Notes: generated by a model from the sequence alone, not told the origin. DNA of 64,000 nt from Limibacillus sp. (GCA_037379885.1 JARRJC010000002.1:146966-210965), one strand, 5' to 3'; positions 27,304 to 37,991 are shown, counted from the first letter of the stretch. Program-made: numbers and translations.

Positions 27304-28218
27304 ATGGATCGTTTCGATCAACTGCGTGTGCTCACCGCCATCGTCGAGGGCGGCTCGCTTTCCGCGGCGGCGCGCAAGCTTGAGATCACGCCCTCGGCGG
27401 TCTCCAAGCAGCTTTCGGCGCTGGAGGACCGGCTGGGCGTGCGGCTCTTCAACCGCACCACGCGCAAGCTCAGCCTGACCGATGAGGGCGGCGCCTTTTA
27501 TGAGCGCGCCCGCGCCATCCTCTCCGACCTGGCCGAGGCGGAGGGGTCGCTCGCCGACCAGACCGGCGTGCCGCGCGGGCGGCTGGTGGTGGACGCCCCC
27601 ATCGCCTTCGGGCGCTACTGCGTTGGACCGGTGCTGGGGGATTTCCTGCGCGCCTATCCGGAGGTGCATCTGGAACTGCGGCTTTCCGACCGGCTGATCG
27701 ACCCCATCGAGGAGGGGGTGGACCTCGTGATCCGCATCGGAGAGATGAAGGATTCGGCGCTGATCGGCCGGCGCCTCTCAAAGAACCGGCGGCTGGTGGT
27801 GGGCGCGCCCGGCTATCTGGACCGCCGGGGCCGCCCGGAAGTACCTGAAGACCTGAAGGACCACGCCTGCCTCGTACACAGCCTGCGCCGTCCGCGCGGC
27901 GAATGGCAGTTCATGGGGGAGGACGGCGGCAGCCAGGGGCTGCCGGTTTCCGGCCCCTTCGAGTCCATGGACATCGAGGTGCTGAGGCTTCAGGCGATAG
28001 ACGGCATGGGCCTGGCGCAGCTGCCGGTCTGGCTGGTCGCGCGCGACCTGGAGAGCGGCGCGCTGGAGGAGGTGCTGCACGACCACCTGAGCCCCGACAG
28101 CGACATCTTCATCCTCTACCCCTCGGCCCGCCACCTCTCGCCCAAGGTGCGCCGCTTCCTCGACTTCCTGGTCGAACGCTTCGGCGGCGACCGCGCCTGG
28201 TGGGCCGCGAAGGTCTGA
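27304..28218 (+). CDS. LysR-family transcriptional regulator
   Basis: 304 residues. The N-terminal winged helix (about 1-60: FDQLRVLTAIVEGGSLSAAARKLEITPSAVSKQLSALEDRLG in sequence) and a periplasmic-binding-like effector domain (about 90-295) are standard LTTR; SRLI-like segments and the GRLVVDAPIAFGRYCV entry fit the CrgA/DmlR-type subgroup. It is divergent from the 55-residue gene and faces purH tail to tail 12 bp away. The effector is unknown. Confidence 0.92.
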   Translation: MDRFDQLRVLTAIVEGGSLSAAARKLEITPSAVSKQLSALEDRLGVRLFNRTTRKLSLTDEGGAFYERARAILSDLAEAEGSLADQTGVPRGRLVVDAPIAFGRYCVGPVLGDFLRAYPEVHLELRLSDRLIDPIEEGVDLVIRIGEMKDSALIGRRLSKNRRLVVGAPGYLDRRGRPEVPEDLKDHACLVHSLRRPRGEWQFMGEDGGSQGLPVSGPFESMDIEVLRLQAIDGMGLAQLPVWLVARDLESGALEEVLHDHLSPDSDIFILYPSARHLSPKVRRFLDFLVERFGGDRAWWAAKV

Positions 28219-28230
28219 CAAGGCGGCGTC

Positions 28231-29823
28231 CTAGTGCCGGAAGTGGCGCATGCCGGTGAAGACCATGGCGAGGCCGGCCTCGTCGGCGGCGGCGATCACC
28301 TCCTCGTCACGCATTGAGCCGCCGGGTTGGATGACGGCGGTTGCCCCCGCCTCGGCGGCGGTCAGTAGGCCGTCTGCGAAGGGGAAGAAGGCATCGGAGG
28401 CGACGACGCAGCCGGCCGTGCGCAGATCGCTCTCGCCCGCGGCCTCGCCCGCCTCCTTGGACTTGATGGCGGCAATGCGCGCGGCGTCCACGCGGCTCAT
28501 CTGTCCCGCGCCGATCCCCACCGTCGCGCCGTCCTTGGCGTAGACGATGGTGTTCGACTTGACGTGCTTGCCGACCCGGAAGGCGAAGAGCAGGTCGGCG
28601 AGCTCCGCCTCGCTCGGCGCGCGCTTGGTGACGACCTTCAGGTCCTCCCGCTCGATGCGCCCGGCGTCCCGGCTTTGCAGCAGCAGCCCGCCGGCGATGG
28701 ACTTGAAGGTCATGCCCGCCTCCGCCGGGTCAGGCAGGGCGTCGGTCACCAGCAGGCGCAGGTTCTTCTTTTCCGCCAGCAGCGCCTCGGCCTCCTTCTC
28801 GACGCCCGGCGCGATGATGACCTCCAGGAAGAGCTTGCCGAGTTCCTCAGCCGTGGCGGCGTCCAGGGGCCGGTTCAGCGCCACGATTCCGCCGAAGGCG
28901 CTGACCGGGTCGCAGGATAGCGCCTTGCGGTAGGCCGCGACCTGACTGTCACCCAGCGCCACGCCGCAGGGGTTGGCGTGCTTGATGATGGCGACGGCGG
29001 GCCCGGCGGTGAACTCGCTGACCAGCTCGAAGGCCGCGTCGGTGTCGTTCAGGTTGTTGTAGGAAAGCTCCTTGCCCTGGAGCTGGCGGGCGCTGGCGAC
29101 GCCGGGGCGGCGCGGGCGCGCGGCGCTGTCCAGGTAGAGCGCCGCCTCCTGATGCGGGTTCTCGCCATAGCGCAAAACCTGGGCGCGCGCGCCCGCGAAG
29201 GTCACGCTTTCGGGGAAGGTCTCGCCTTCCTGCTCGGCCATCCAGGTGGAAATCGCCGAATCATACGCTGCCGTATGGGAATAGGCCTTGCGCGCCAGGC
29301 GGCGGCGCAGGGCCAGGGTCGTGCCGCCCTCGGCCAGCTCTGCCAGCAGCGGCGCGTAGTCCGCCGGGTCGGTCACGATGGCGACATCGCCGTGGTTCTT
29401 GGCCGCCGCGCGCACCATGGCGGGGCCGCCGATATCGATGTTCTCGATGCAGGCGTCCCAATCGCCGCCGCCCGCGACCGTCTCGCGGAAGGGATAGAGG
29501 TTCACCACCACCAGATCGATGGGCGCGATGCCATGCTCCTCCATGGCCTGCCGGTGGCTGGCCAGATCGCGGCGCGCCAGGATGCCGCCGTGGATCGCGG
29601 GGTGCAGGGTCTTGACCCGCCCGTCCATGATCTCCGGAAAGCCGGTGTGGGCCGAGACCTCCTTGACCGTCACACCCGCGTCCGAGAGCGCCTTTGCCGA
29701 GCCGCCGGTTGACAGTATCTCCACCCCCGCCCGGTCCAGCGCCTTTCCAAGCTCGGCGAGCCCCGACTTGTCGGAGACGGAGATGAGGGCGCGGCGGATC
29801 GGGGTACGGCTGCTGTCGGACAT
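28231..29823 (-). CDS. purH: bifunctional AICAR transformylase/IMP cyclohydrolase
   Basis: 530 residues. N-terminal MGS-like IMP cyclohydrolase domain ([44 protein letters not shown]) and C-terminal AICAR formyltransferase domain with [22 protein letters not shown] and [10 protein letters not shown]. It catalyses the last two steps of purine synthesis. It is the last gene of the minus-strand run from yraN and has an 87-bp gap to the upstream transferase gene. Confidence 0.97.
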   Translation of the reverse strand: MSDSSRTPIRRALISVSDKSGLAELGKALDRAGVEILSTGGSAKALSDAGVTVKEVSAHTGFPEIMDGRVKTLHPAIHGGILARRDLASHRQAMEEHGIAPIDLVVVNLYPFRETVAGGGDWDACIENIDIGGPAMVRAAAKNHGDVAIVTDPADYAPLLAELAEGGTTLALRRRLARKAYSHTAAYDSAISTWMAEQEGETFPESVTFAGARAQVLRYGENPHQEAALYLDSAARPRRPGVASARQLQGKELSYNNLNDTDAAFELVSEFTAGPAVAIIKHANPCGVALGDSQVAAYRKALSCDPVSAFGGIVALNRPLDAATAEELGKLFLEVIIAPGVEKEAEALLAEKKNLRLLVTDALPDPAEAGMTFKSIAGGLLLQSRDAGRIEREDLKVVTKRAPSEAELADLLFAFRVGKHVKSNTIVYAKDGATVGIGAGQMSRVDAARIAAIKSKEAGEAAGESDLRTAGCVVASDAFFPFADGLLTAAEAGATAVIQPGGSMRDEEVIAAADEAGLAMVFTGMRHFRH

Positions 29824-29910
29824 GGGGTCTCCGGAATTTCAGGGGCGGGTGGTGCTGGCCATTGACTGGCCTTTTGAATAGAGCCCGGCAAGCCCCCCGG
29901 TCAAGCGGTC

Positions 29911-30903
29911 CTAGGGCTTCGGCCGCGCGAGGTGGGAGAGATAGGCGAGAAAGCCGAGGGTGAGAAGGGCGCAGGCCAGCACCGGCGGCCAATCCCCGAA
30001 GCGCAGCGTGGAGAGCGCCAACAGGATCATCGCCAGATTGAAGAGACCGACCCGCGCCGTAACGCCGCCATGCCCGATGCGCGCGGCGGCGCGCTGGTAC
30101 CAGTGGCTGCGGTGCGCCTGCCAGACCTTTTCGCGACGGGCGAGGCGGCGCAGCAGGGTGAAGGTGGCGTCGGCCCAGTAGTAGGCGGGCAGGATCAGGG
30201 CCGCCGCCCAGTAGCCCTGATAGGCCGCCAGGACCAACAGGTAGCCCAGCAGATAGCCGAGCGGCACGCTGCCCGCGTCGCCGAGAAACAGCCGCGCGGG
30301 CGCCCAGTTCCAGGGCAGGAAGCCCAGAACGGCGGCGGCCAGCAGCAAGGCATAGCCCTCGCCCAGCGCCAGATCGGCGATCCAAAGGACGGCCAGGCCG
30401 AGGGCGATCGAAAGCGCCTCGACCCCCGCGATGCCGTCGATGCCGTCCATGAAGTTGAAGAGATTCACGAACCAGAGCCAGGCGAGCCAGGCGAAGGCGA
30501 GGTCCAGGGGCGCGGGCAGCAACCCCTGGGTCACGCTGCCCTGCGGCTCCAGCAGATAGAGACCCAGCGCCACGGCCAGCCCCTGCGCGCCGAGCCTCAC
30601 GCCCGCAGGCAGGCTCTTCAGGTCGTCGCGCCAGGAGAGGAGGCAGAGCGCCGCGGCGGCGGCCAGCAGCGGCCAGAGCCCAGGTTGTCCCTCCTGCAGC
30701 GCCCACCAGGACCAGGCCGCGATGACCAGCGGCATCAAGAAGAGGCCGCCGCCCTTGGGGGTCGGACGGCTGTGGCTGGAACGTTCGTTGGGGTGGTCCA
30801 GGATCTGCGCGCGCCGCAGCAGCAGGACCAAGAGGCCGGTGCCCGCCAGGGACAGCAGCGCCACCAGGGCGAGCGGGATCAGGGATGAGAGGGTGAGCGT
30901 CAC
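29911..30903 (-). CDS. WecA/MraY-family glycosyl-phosphate transferase
   Basis: 330 residues, about ten membrane helices. The family motifs are present: GGGLFLMP, DDLKSLP (metal-binding Asp pair), FMDGIDGIAG and FLGDAGSVPLGYLLG, plus HRSHWYQRAA, a WecA-type His loop. Such enzymes start O-antigen, exopolysaccharide or other glycans by transferring sugar-1-phosphate to undecaprenyl phosphate. MraY is unlikely because there is no mur/fts context. It could initiate the glycan built by the 43.8-50 kb genes, an inference. Confidence 0.9.
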   Translation of the reverse strand: MTLTLSSLIPLALVALLSLAGTGLLVLLLRRAQILDHPNERSSHSRPTPKGGGLFLMPLVIAAWSWWALQEGQPGLWPLLAAAAALCLLSWRDDLKSLPAGVRLGAQGLAVALGLYLLEPQGSVTQGLLPAPLDLAFAWLAWLWFVNLFNFMDGIDGIAGVEALSIALGLAVLWIADLALGEGYALLLAAAVLGFLPWNWAPARLFLGDAGSVPLGYLLGYLLVLAAYQGYWAAALILPAYYWADATFTLLRRLARREKVWQAHRSHWYQRAAARIGHGGVTARVGLFNLAMILLALSTLRFGDWPPVLACALLTLGFLAYLSHLARPKP

Positions 30904-30937
30904 GTGCTTCGCGTCCCGGCTCCGCGCGCCGCCGTCC

Positions 30938-31906
30938 CTAGGCGCTCTTGCGCGAGGCCAGGCGGCGCTCGATGGCGTCCCAGATCAGACCGGCGAGGTT
31001 GGCGCCGTCGAAGCGTTCGATCTCCTGCAACCCGGTCGGGCTGGTGACGTTGATCTCGGTAAGGTAGTCGCCGATCACGTCGATGCCGACGAAGATCAGC
31101 CCCTGTTCCCTCAAGACCGGGCCGAGGGCCGCGCAGATCTCCCGCTCCCGCTCGGTCAGGCCGACCTTCTCGGCGCGCCCGCCGACGTGCAGGTTGGCGC
31201 GCGATTCCCCCTCGGCCGGGATGCGGTTCAGCGCGCCCGCGGGCTCGCCGTCCACCAGGATGATGCGCTTGTCGCCCTTGCGGATTTCCGGCAGATAGCG
31301 CTGCACGATCACCGGCTCGCGGTAGATGCGGGTGAACATCTCCATCAGCGCGTTCAGATTGTCGTCGTTCTCCTTCACATGGAAGATGTCGGAGCCGCCG
31401 TTGCCGTAGAGCGGCTTCACGACGATCTCCCGGTGTTCCTTCCGGAACGCCAGGATTTCCGCGCGGTCGGAGGATATCAGCGTCGGCGGCATGAAGCGGG
31501 CGAAATGGCTGACGAAGAGCTTCTCCGGCGCGTTGCGGACCGAAACCGGGTCGTTCACCACCAGCGTGTCCGGGTGGATGTGCTCCAGCACATGGGTGGC
31601 GGTGATGTAGGACATGTCAAAGGGCGGGTCCTGGCGCATCAGCACCACGTCCAGGCCGCGCAGGTCCCGGTTCTCCGGCTGCCCGAGCGTGAAGTGGTCG
31701 CCCTCCTTGCGCCGCACTTCCAGCGGGCGCAGCTGCGCGGAGACCTCGACGCCCGTCTCCGCCGCCTTGAAGGTCAGGTGCTTGGGCAGGTAGTGGTAGA
31801 GCTGATGACCGCGCGCCTGCGCTTCGAGCGCCAGCGCAAAGGTGCTGTCGCCCTTGATGTCGATCTTGTCGATGGGGTCCATCTGGATGGCTACCGAAAG
31901 GCTCAT
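30938..31906 (-). CDS. gshB: glutathione synthetase
   Basis: 322 residues. Prokaryotic GshB of the ATP-grasp fold: [21 protein letters not shown] at the start, [50 protein letters not shown] and [17 protein letters not shown] near the end. It joins glycine to gamma-Glu-Cys. Gene order with yraN is common in alphaproteobacteria. Confidence 0.97.
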   Translation of the reverse strand: MSLSVAIQMDPIDKIDIKGDSTFALALEAQARGHQLYHYLPKHLTFKAAETGVEVSAQLRPLEVRRKEGDHFTLGQPENRDLRGLDVVLMRQDPPFDMSYITATHVLEHIHPDTLVVNDPVSVRNAPEKLFVSHFARFMPPTLISSDRAEILAFRKEHREIVVKPLYGNGGSDIFHVKENDDNLNALMEMFTRIYREPVIVQRYLPEIRKGDKRIILVDGEPAGALNRIPAEGESRANLHVGGRAEKVGLTEREREICAALGPVLREQGLIFVGIDVIGDYLTEINVTSPTGLQEIERFDGANLAGLIWDAIERRLASRKSA

Positions 31907-31993
31907 GGCGGCGCGCTTTCCTCGCTAAGGGTGGCTGTCACTCCCGATCGCCGCACTATAGCCGCCCGCCGTGCCCCCGCAAGGGCAGGGGCG

Positions 31994-32899
31994 TCAGTTG
32001 AGCTTGGAGCGCAGAATGCGCAGAAGCTGGGAGACCTCGTCCGCCTGACGGTCTCCCGGCGCGATCTCCAGGAACTGCTCCAGCGAGAGGATTCCGGCGC
32101 GCAGGTTGCCGAGCTCGGCGTGGACCAGGCCCAGCTCGCGCCAGAGGTCGCCTTCGCCCGGCGCCAGCATCAGCATGATCTCCAGGCAGGAGAGCGCCTC
32201 CTCGAAGCGTTCGGCCTGGAGCGCGCGCAGCTTGATGTTGTTCTGCAGGCGCAGCAGGACCTTGCGGTTTTCCACCGGCGCGTAGTGGGCCGGGGTCAGC
32301 TCCGCATCCAGGCCCGCGACAGCCTTCAGCAGATCGCGCAGCTGGGCGCTTTCCAGCCGCTGCCAGCCGTTGAAGGGATCGATCACGGCGCGGGCCCCGC
32401 CAAGGTCGAGCCGCAGCAGGAAATGCCCCGGGAATGCGAGGCCGCAGGCGGCCCAGCCCTGGGCGCGCGCGATCGCCAGGGTCAGGATGCCGAGCGCCAC
32501 CGGCAGGCCGCGCCGCCGCTCCATCACCGCCATCAGGTTGGCGTTCTGGGGATCGTCGTAATCCTCGTGATCGCCGCGGTAGCCGTGACGCTCGGCGAGC
32601 AGCCCGCGCAGGGCCTCTACCCGGCCTTCGAGCGAGCGCTCGGCGTCCAGATCGCGGGCCGAGGCGGCCAGGTTGGCCGAAAGCTCCTCAAGGTGGCGCT
32701 CATAGGGCTCCAGCGTGCGGCCCGGCCTGTGCAGGGCGGCCATCAGCAGGGCGCCCTCCGCAAGGTCGATCCCGGCGTCGGGCCCCGCGCCCATGTCCCT
32801 GAGGCGCTGCTCCAGCTCCGAACGGGACGGCACCGCCAGCGCGCTGCGCGGCCGCTCGCCCATGCCGGGCCGGCCGCTTTCTCCGCGCTCGCGGGTCAT
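31994..32899 (-). CDS. SirB1-family transglutaminase-like/TPR protein
   Basis: 301 residues from ATG 32899. A transglutaminase-like core (LMAVMERRRGLPVALGILTLAIARAQG, FPGHFLLRL, IDPFNGWQRL) is followed by TPR-like helices (about 230-300, LRLQNNIKLRALQAERFEEALSCLEIMLMLAPGEGDLWRELGLVHAELGN). The canonical catalytic Cys of transglutaminases is not obvious, as in other SirB1 proteins. Role unknown. The frame back to 33019 overlaps dolP and is not coding. Confidence 0.87.
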   Translation of the reverse strand: MTRERGESGRPGMGERPRSALAVPSRSELEQRLRDMGAGPDAGIDLAEGALLMAALHRPGRTLEPYERHLEELSANLAASARDLDAERSLEGRVEALRGLLAERHGYRGDHEDYDDPQNANLMAVMERRRGLPVALGILTLAIARAQGWAACGLAFPGHFLLRLDLGGARAVIDPFNGWQRLESAQLRDLLKAVAGLDAELTPAHYAPVENRKVLLRLQNNIKLRALQAERFEEALSCLEIMLMLAPGEGDLWRELGLVHAELGNLRAGILSLEQFLEIAPGDRQADEVSQLLRILRSKLN

Positions 32900-32921
32900 G
32901 AAAACCTCAAGTTCTGGAGCC

Positions 32922-33524
32922 TCAAGCGCTGGGTTCCGGTTGGTTGAGACGCACGTAGGATACCACGCGCTCCACGTAGGCGATGTTGCGGGCATGCTCC
33001 ACGACCCGGTCGAGCTCAATCGGCGACTGCGCCACGCCCATCAGATAGACCACGCCGTGCACCGTTTCGATCGAGTAGTTGATCGAGGAGACTTCCTTGT
33101 CGAACACCAACTTGGCCTTCAGTTCGGTGGATATCCAGGTGTCCAGCGCGAAATCGTCGACGCCGCCGGTTTGTTCTTCGACCCGGACCTCGTTGATGAC
33201 TTCCTGGACGCCTTCCGGCTGCCAGGCGATACGGATCGCCTCCAGGCGCATTTCCTGCTCCGGCACCACGCCGGAGACCAGCACGCGTCCCTCCTGCACC
33301 TGAAGCGTCAGCAGGCGGTACATGCGCTCGCTGTATTGGAGCCAGCCGTCGTTGATCTGGATGCGGATGGCCTGATCGTCGATCGCCTGGCCCAGCCCGC
33401 GCTCCTGCGAGGCCATGATGCCCACGCCCGCGCCCGCGCCGATCACCGTGCCCTCGAACGAGCAGGCGCCGAGCGCAAGCATCAGCATAGCGGCTGAGAG
33501 GCCCCTCAATTTTTTCGCCGTCAT
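32922..33524 (-). CDS. dolP: BON-domain outer-membrane lipoprotein (DolP/YraP type)
   Basis: 200 residues. Lipoprotein signal with lipobox LALGAC (Cys near 21); two BON domains, about 48-115 (IRIQINDGWLQY, VQEGRVLVSGVV) and 125-195 (TELKAKLVFDKEVSSINYSIETVHGVVYLMGVA). In E. coli DolP supports outer-membrane integrity and BAM. The neighbouring yraN and LpoA-like genes mirror the lpoA-yraN-diaA-dolP cluster of E. coli, which supports the name. Confidence 0.88.
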   Translation of the reverse strand: MTAKKLRGLSAAMLMLALGACSFEGTVIGAGAGVGIMASQERGLGQAIDDQAIRIQINDGWLQYSERMYRLLTLQVQEGRVLVSGVVPEQEMRLEAIRIAWQPEGVQEVINEVRVEEQTGGVDDFALDTWISTELKAKLVFDKEVSSINYSIETVHGVVYLMGVAQSPIELDRVVEHARNIAYVERVVSYVRLNQPEPSA

Positions 33525-33575
33525 TTCCCCAATCCCCCACCTTTCGGATCAGAGCTTCAGTTTGGTCTCTAAAAC

Positions 33576-33998
33576 CTACATATACCCATGATCGGATTCC
33601 CGCCAAGCGTCCTTCACATGCCTGGGAAAGCGCCAGGGCGCGAGCAGGATGGCGTCGAAGCGCTGATCGAGGCGTGCGAGACCCGGATAGTCCTGAAGAT
33701 ACTGGGCGGCGGCCCTGGTGATGCGCTGCTGCTGGCGCGGGCGGATCGCCTCGGCCGCCCGGTCCAGGTCCGCGCGCTGCTTGACCTCCACGAAGACCAG
33801 AAGCCGGCCCTTGCGCAACACCAGATCGATCTCGCCCTGGCGGGTCCGGTAGCCGCGCGCCAACAGGCGGTAGCCGCTCAGCCTCAGGTAGAGCCGCGCC
33901 AGGGACTCCCCGAAGCGGCCCCGGCGCTCCGCCGCACGGCGTGCGCGGTCCGGTCCTCCCCGGTGCGCCGGATCGCCTGGTGCCTTCCCCTCTGCCAT
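33576..33998 (-). CDS. yraN: YraN/UPF0102 endonuclease-like protein
   Basis: 140 residues. Restriction-endonuclease-like fold with GEIDLVLRKGRLLVFVEVKQR, the D...ExK metal-binding motif of the UPF0102 family. The function is unsettled; a DNA-processing role is suggested. An Arg/Gly-rich N terminus of about 30 residues is poorly conserved. It is divergent from the LpoA-like gene, about 95 bp apart. An adjacent rsmI, usual in many genomes, is absent here. Confidence 0.92.
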   Translation of the reverse strand: MAEGKAPGDPAHRGGPDRARRAAERRGRFGESLARLYLRLSGYRLLARGYRTRQGEIDLVLRKGRLLVFVEVKQRADLDRAAEAIRPRQQQRITRAAAQYLQDYPGLARLDQRFDAILLAPWRFPRHVKDAWRESDHGYM

Positions 33999-34093
33999 GA
34001 TCCGTCCCTTTTTCGCCTCTAAGGTCGGTTTACGCTAACCCCTTGGGCCGCTATCGTCGCAACAGAATTTCCTGGGGCTGGAGAGGCAACCGG

Positions 34094-35350
34094 ATGGTGA
34101 AGGAGAGCTCGATGGGGTCACCCCGTGTCATGGCGTCGGAACAACCGGTGGGAAACCTCCGGCGTTTGGCTTCGTTCGCGCTGCTTACCGGCCTCGCGCT
34201 GGCCCTGGCGGCCTGCGGCACCCCGCAAGGCGGACAGCAGCAAGGACAGCAAAGTCAGCGGGTGGAAGCGCCGCCCGAACCGGAGACCCCAGAAGGTCTG
34301 ACCGAGGACGGCAAGATCGGCATCGGCTTCCTGGCCCCCCTGACCGGACCGCAGGCGGGCGTGGGCCAAGCGATCCTGCAAGCCGCGCAGATGGCCTTCC
34401 TGGACAACGCCGACGAGGGAGCCGCACTGCTGGTCGCCGACAGCGGCGCAAACGCGGCGTCGGCGGCGCGCGCCACGCAAGAGCTTATCGACCAGGGAGC
34501 GGCCATCATCATCGGGCCGCTCTTCGCTGACTCCGTGCGGGCCGCAGCCCCGGTCGCGCAGCGCGCGGGCGTTCCGCTTCTGGCTTTCACCAACGACGAC
34601 AGCGTGGCCCAGCCGGGCGTCTTCGCGCTCGGTCTCTCCCCGGCGGCGCAGGTCGAGCGGGTGGTGGACTACGCCGCGCGCAACGGCCTGCTGCGGTTCG
34701 GCGTCTTCGCCCCCGACGACCGCTATGGCCGTCTGGCCGTCGGCGCTCTTCAGCAGGCGGCGGGCAGGCCGCCGCTTCAGGTGACCGAGGTCGCCTACTA
34801 TTCAGCCGACGCCCAGGAGATCGACGCCCAGGCGCGTGCCTTCTCGCGAGGGGCGGGGTCTTACGACGCCGTCTTGCTGCCCGACGGCGGTCAGCGGCTT
34901 TTGGGGGTCGCCCCCTATCTGCCCTACTACGACGTGGCCCAGCCGGAGATCCGCTTCCTCGGCACCCAGCTCTGGGAGAACACGGACATCGCGCGGGAGG
35001 AAACGCTGCACGGCGGCTGGTTCGCGGCCCCCGATCCGGAGGCCTGGGCCGGGTTCGCGCGCCGCTACAGCCAGCTTTACGGCGAAGGGCCGCCGCGCGT
35101 CGCCTCGCTCGGCTACGACGCCACGGCGATCGCCGCGGTCTTCGCGCGCGGTCAGGTTCAGGGCTTCGACGCGCAGCAGGTCTATGGACGCCAGGCCCTA
35201 ACCCAGGACGGCGGGTTCTTCGGCATCGACGGCATCTTCCGCCTGCGCGCGGACGGCACGGTGGAACGCGGCCTCGCGGTGCTGGAGCTTCAGCGCGGCG
35301 GCCCGGTCGTGATCGAACCGGCCCCGCAGTCCTTCGGAGCCGCCTTCTAG
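34094..35350 (+). CDS. LpoA-like penicillin-binding-protein activator lipoprotein
   Basis: 418 residues from ATG 34094, after GGAGAGG. A lipobox LALAACG (Cys near 41) follows a signal peptide, then a Gln/Gly/Pro-rich tether (about 45-70) and a periplasmic-binding type I domain (IGIGFLAPLTGPQAGVGQAIL, IIGPLFADSVRAAAP, RFGVFAPDDRYGRLA). This is the layout of LpoA C-domain/LppC proteins that activate class A PBPs, and gene context (yraN, dolP) agrees. Amino-acid-binding proteins of ABC systems are the alternative; no permease is adjacent. Confidence 0.85.
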   Translation: MVKESSMGSPRVMASEQPVGNLRRLASFALLTGLALALAACGTPQGGQQQGQQSQRVEAPPEPETPEGLTEDGKIGIGFLAPLTGPQAGVGQAILQAAQMAFLDNADEGAALLVADSGANAASAARATQELIDQGAAIIIGPLFADSVRAAAPVAQRAGVPLLAFTNDDSVAQPGVFALGLSPAAQVERVVDYAARNGLLRFGVFAPDDRYGRLAVGALQQAAGRPPLQVTEVAYYSADAQEIDAQARAFSRGAGSYDAVLLPDGGQRLLGVAPYLPYYDVAQPEIRFLGTQLWENTDIAREETLHGGWFAAPDPEAWAGFARRYSQLYGEGPPRVASLGYDATAIAAVFARGQVQGFDAQQVYGRQALTQDGGFFGIDGIFRLRADGTVERGLAVLELQRGGPVVIEPAPQSFGAAF

Positions 35351-36537
35351 GCCAGGAGCCGCGCCAGGAGCGGGTCGAGACGCTGACGGCCTTCCTTGCT
35401 GGCCCGCAAGCCCGAATCGTCGAGGGTCAGGTAGCCCGCGTCGCGGAGCGGCGCCAGACGCCTTTCGTCCAGCAATGCCTCGGGCTCGGCCTCCAGTTCC
35501 CGCCGAAAGGCCGCGCGCGTCACGCCTTCGGTGAGGCGCAGGCCCATCATCAGCATCTCTTCCAGCCGCTCGCGCGGGTCCAGTGGCAGCTCCTGCCGCG
35601 TGGCATGGCCTTCCCGCTCAACCGCTTGCAGCCAGGCTTCCGGCGCGCGGTGCTGGCGCGTGGCGGTCTTGCGGCCCGCGAGCGTCAAACGTCCATGCGC
35701 GCCCGGCCCAACCCCCCCATACTCGCCATCACGCCAGTAGGTGAGGTTGTGGCGGCAGGCGGCCCCCGGCTTGGCGTGGTTGGAAATCTCGTATCCGGCG
35801 AGACCCGCGGCCTCCAGGTCCGCCTGGGTCGCCTCGAAGAGCGCCGCCGCCTCCTCATCGCCCGGCACCTCCAGCTCGCCGCGCCGCCAGGCGCCGTGGA
35901 AGACCGTGTTCTCCTCGATGGTGAGCTGGTAGAGGGCGATGTGTTCGGGCCCCTCGGCGAGCGCCTTGGCGAGCTCGGCGCGCCAGTCGGAAAGCGCCTG
36001 CTCCGGACGGGCGTAGATCAAGTCGAAGGAGAAACGCGGTACGGCGGCGCGCGCGAGGGAGACGGCCTCCAAGGCCTCGGCGGCGGAGTGCTGACGCCCG
36101 AGAAAGCGCAAGGCGTCGTCGTCCAGCGCCTGCACGCCGATGGAAAGGCGGTTGACCCCGGCCTCGGCGAAGCCCTGGAAGTTCCCGGCTTCCGAGGAGG
36201 TGGGATTGGCTTCCAGCGTGACTTCCAGCCCGGGATCGCAGTCCCAAAGGTCCCGCGCCCGCGCGATCAGCGCCGCCGCCGTCGCCGGTTCCATCAGCGA
36301 GGGCGTGCCGCCGCCGAAGAAGATCGAGGTGAGCCGGCGATCCTGACCGGCCGTCAAACGCGCATAATGTTCGAGCTCGCGGAGCAGGGCGGCGCGCCAG
36401 CGTGATTGGTCGATGGCCTCGCGCACATGGCTGTTGAAGTCGCAGTAGGGGCACTTGGCCTTGCAGAAGGGCCAGTGGATGTAGAGCCCGAAGCCCGGAT
36501 CGGCTTCCCGCTCTTCGCGGAGCGGCAGCTCAACCAC
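35347..36537 (-). CDS. hemW: radical SAM heme chaperone HemW
   Basis: 396 residues. [19 protein letters not shown] holds the CxxxCxxC cluster ligand motif; the residue after the third Cys is not Cys, which separates HemW from the oxygen-independent coproporphyrinogen oxidase HemN. Also [10 protein letters not shown] and [10 protein letters not shown]. HemW inserts heme into target proteins. The stop overlaps the LpoA-like gene by 4 bp (convergent), and the start overlaps rdgB by 8 bp. Confidence 0.95.
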   Translation of the reverse strand: MVELPLREEREADPGFGLYIHWPFCKAKCPYCDFNSHVREAIDQSRWRAALLRELEHYARLTAGQDRRLTSIFFGGGTPSLMEPATAAALIARARDLWDCDPGLEVTLEANPTSSEAGNFQGFAEAGVNRLSIGVQALDDDALRFLGRQHSAAEALEAVSLARAAVPRFSFDLIYARPEQALSDWRAELAKALAEGPEHIALYQLTIEENTVFHGAWRRGELEVPGDEEAAALFEATQADLEAAGLAGYEISNHAKPGAACRHNLTYWRDGEYGGVGPGAHGRLTLAGRKTATRQHRAPEAWLQAVEREGHATRQELPLDPRERLEEMLMMGLRLTEGVTRAAFRRELEAEPEALLDERRLAPLRDAGYLTLDDSGLRASKEGRQRLDPLLARLLA

Positions 36538-37132
36538 GGGGAAACAGCGCCTCCACCATCTGCGCGAAGGCGCGGGCGCGGTGGCTCATCCCGTGCTTCT
36601 TCTCCGGGTCCATCTCGCCGAAGGTGATGTCCTGGCCCTCCGCCTGGAAGATGGGGTCGTAGCCGAAGCCGCGCTCCCCGCGCGGCGGCCAGACGAGCTG
36701 GCCTTCGACCCGCCCCTCGAAAGTCTCGCAATGGCCATCGGGCCAGCAGAGGCAGAGCGCGCAGATGAAGGCCGCGCTGCGGTCCGCGCTGTCGCCCAGT
36801 TCGCGCTCGACCCGCTCCATGGCCGCGCGGAAGTCCTTCTCCGGACCGGCCCAGCGCGCGGAATAGATGCCGGGCTCCCCGCCCAGGGCGCTCACGGCCA
36901 GCCCGCTGTCGTCGGAAAGGGCCGGCAGGCCCGACCCCAGCGCCGCCGCCTTGGCCTTCAGCTCGGCGTTGGCCGCGAAGGTCTGGCCTGTTTCTTCGGG
37001 CTCCGGCAGCCCGAGATCGCCTGCCGACACGACGGAAAGGCCAAAGGGCTCCAGAAGATCGGCGATCTCCCGCAGCTTGCCAGGGTTGTGGCTGGCGATC
37101 ACCAGGCGCTTTTCAGTCAGCTTTCGCGTCAT
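36530..37132 (-). CDS. rdgB: RdgB/HAM1 non-canonical purine NTP pyrophosphatase
   Basis: 200 residues from ATG 37132. [17 protein letters not shown] is the substrate-binding SHNxGKxxE motif; [26 protein letters not shown] and GFGYDPIFQ are the catalytic and base-recognition segments. It removes ITP, dITP and XTP from the nucleotide pool. It lies 19 bp after rph and overlaps hemW, a conserved alphaproteobacterial order. Frame upstream to 37228 is a shadow. Confidence 0.96.
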   Translation of the reverse strand: MTRKLTEKRLVIASHNPGKLREIADLLEPFGLSVVSAGDLGLPEPEETGQTFAANAELKAKAAALGSGLPALSDDSGLAVSALGGEPGIYSARWAGPEKDFRAAMERVERELGDSADRSAAFICALCLCWPDGHCETFEGRVEGQLVWPPRGERGFGYDPIFQAEGQDITFGEMDPEKKHGMSHRARAFAQMVEALFPRG

Positions 37133-37151
37133 GGCCGCTCGCCTCAGACCG

Positions 37152-37871
37152 TCACTCGACGCCCAGCGCTTCCCGCTGGTGGCGGCCCAGTTGGGCCACG
37201 CCCTCCTCGGCCAGCGCCAGCATGGCATCGAACTGGCCGCGCTCGAAGGGCGCTTCCTCCGCCGTCGCCTGCAACTCCACCACCCGTCCGCCGACCGTCA
37301 GCACGAAGTTCGCGTCGGTCTCGGCGGCGGAATCCTCGTCGTAGTCCAGATCGAGCACCGGCTGGCCCTGATAGATGCCGCAAGAGATCGCCGCCACCTG
37401 ATCGGTAAACGGCAGCGTCTCGATGGCCTTCATCTCCTGCATCAGCTGAAAGGCCCGGTAGAGTGCCACGTACGCCCCGGTGATGGCGGCCGTACGCGTA
37501 CCTCCGTCCGCCTGGATCACGTCGCAATCGATGCGGATCTGGCGTTCGCCAAAGCCGGTCAAGTCCACCACCGAACGGAGCGAGCGGCCGATCAGGCGCT
37601 GGATTTCCTGGGTTCTCCCCGACTGCTTGCCGCGCGCGGCCTCGCGCCCCGTGCGGGTGTTGGTGGAGCGGGGCAGCATGCCGTACTCGGCGGTGATCCA
37701 GCCACGGCCCGAGTTCTTCATCCAGCCGGGCACCGATTCCTCGACCGAGGCGGTGCAGAGGACATGGGTGTGGCCGAACTTCGCGAGGCAGGAGCCCTCG
37801 GCGTAGCGGTTGCAGTCCACCTCCAGGGAGATGGGGCGCAGTTCATTGGCGGCGCGGCCCGATGGACGCAT
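37152..37871 (-). CDS. rph: ribonuclease PH
   Basis: 239 residues from ATG 37871 ([15 protein letters not shown]), preceded by GGGAGG; ATG 37892 is an alternative. Typical segments: [62 protein letters not shown]. This 3'-to-5' phosphorolytic exonuclease trims tRNA 3' ends. It heads the rph-rdgB-hemW run, divergent from hrcA. Confidence 0.97.
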   Translation of the reverse strand: MRPSGRAANELRPISLEVDCNRYAEGSCLAKFGHTHVLCTASVEESVPGWMKNSGRGWITAEYGMLPRSTNTRTGREAARGKQSGRTQEIQRLIGRSLRSVVDLTGFGERQIRIDCDVIQADGGTRTAAITGAYVALYRAFQLMQEMKAIETLPFTDQVAAISCGIYQGQPVLDLDYDEDSAAETDANFVLTVGGRVVELQATAEEAPFERGQFDAMLALAEEGVAQLGRHQREALGVE

Positions 37872-37991
37872 GGATCCTCCCGTCTTCAGCAAGGAATTTT
37901 CATCGATCTCGTTTGAATGGAGCGCGGACGCTACCCCAAGGCCGCGGCGCGGTAAAGCGCCGGCCGGGAAGCGCCGCCGCGCGATGGCTCA

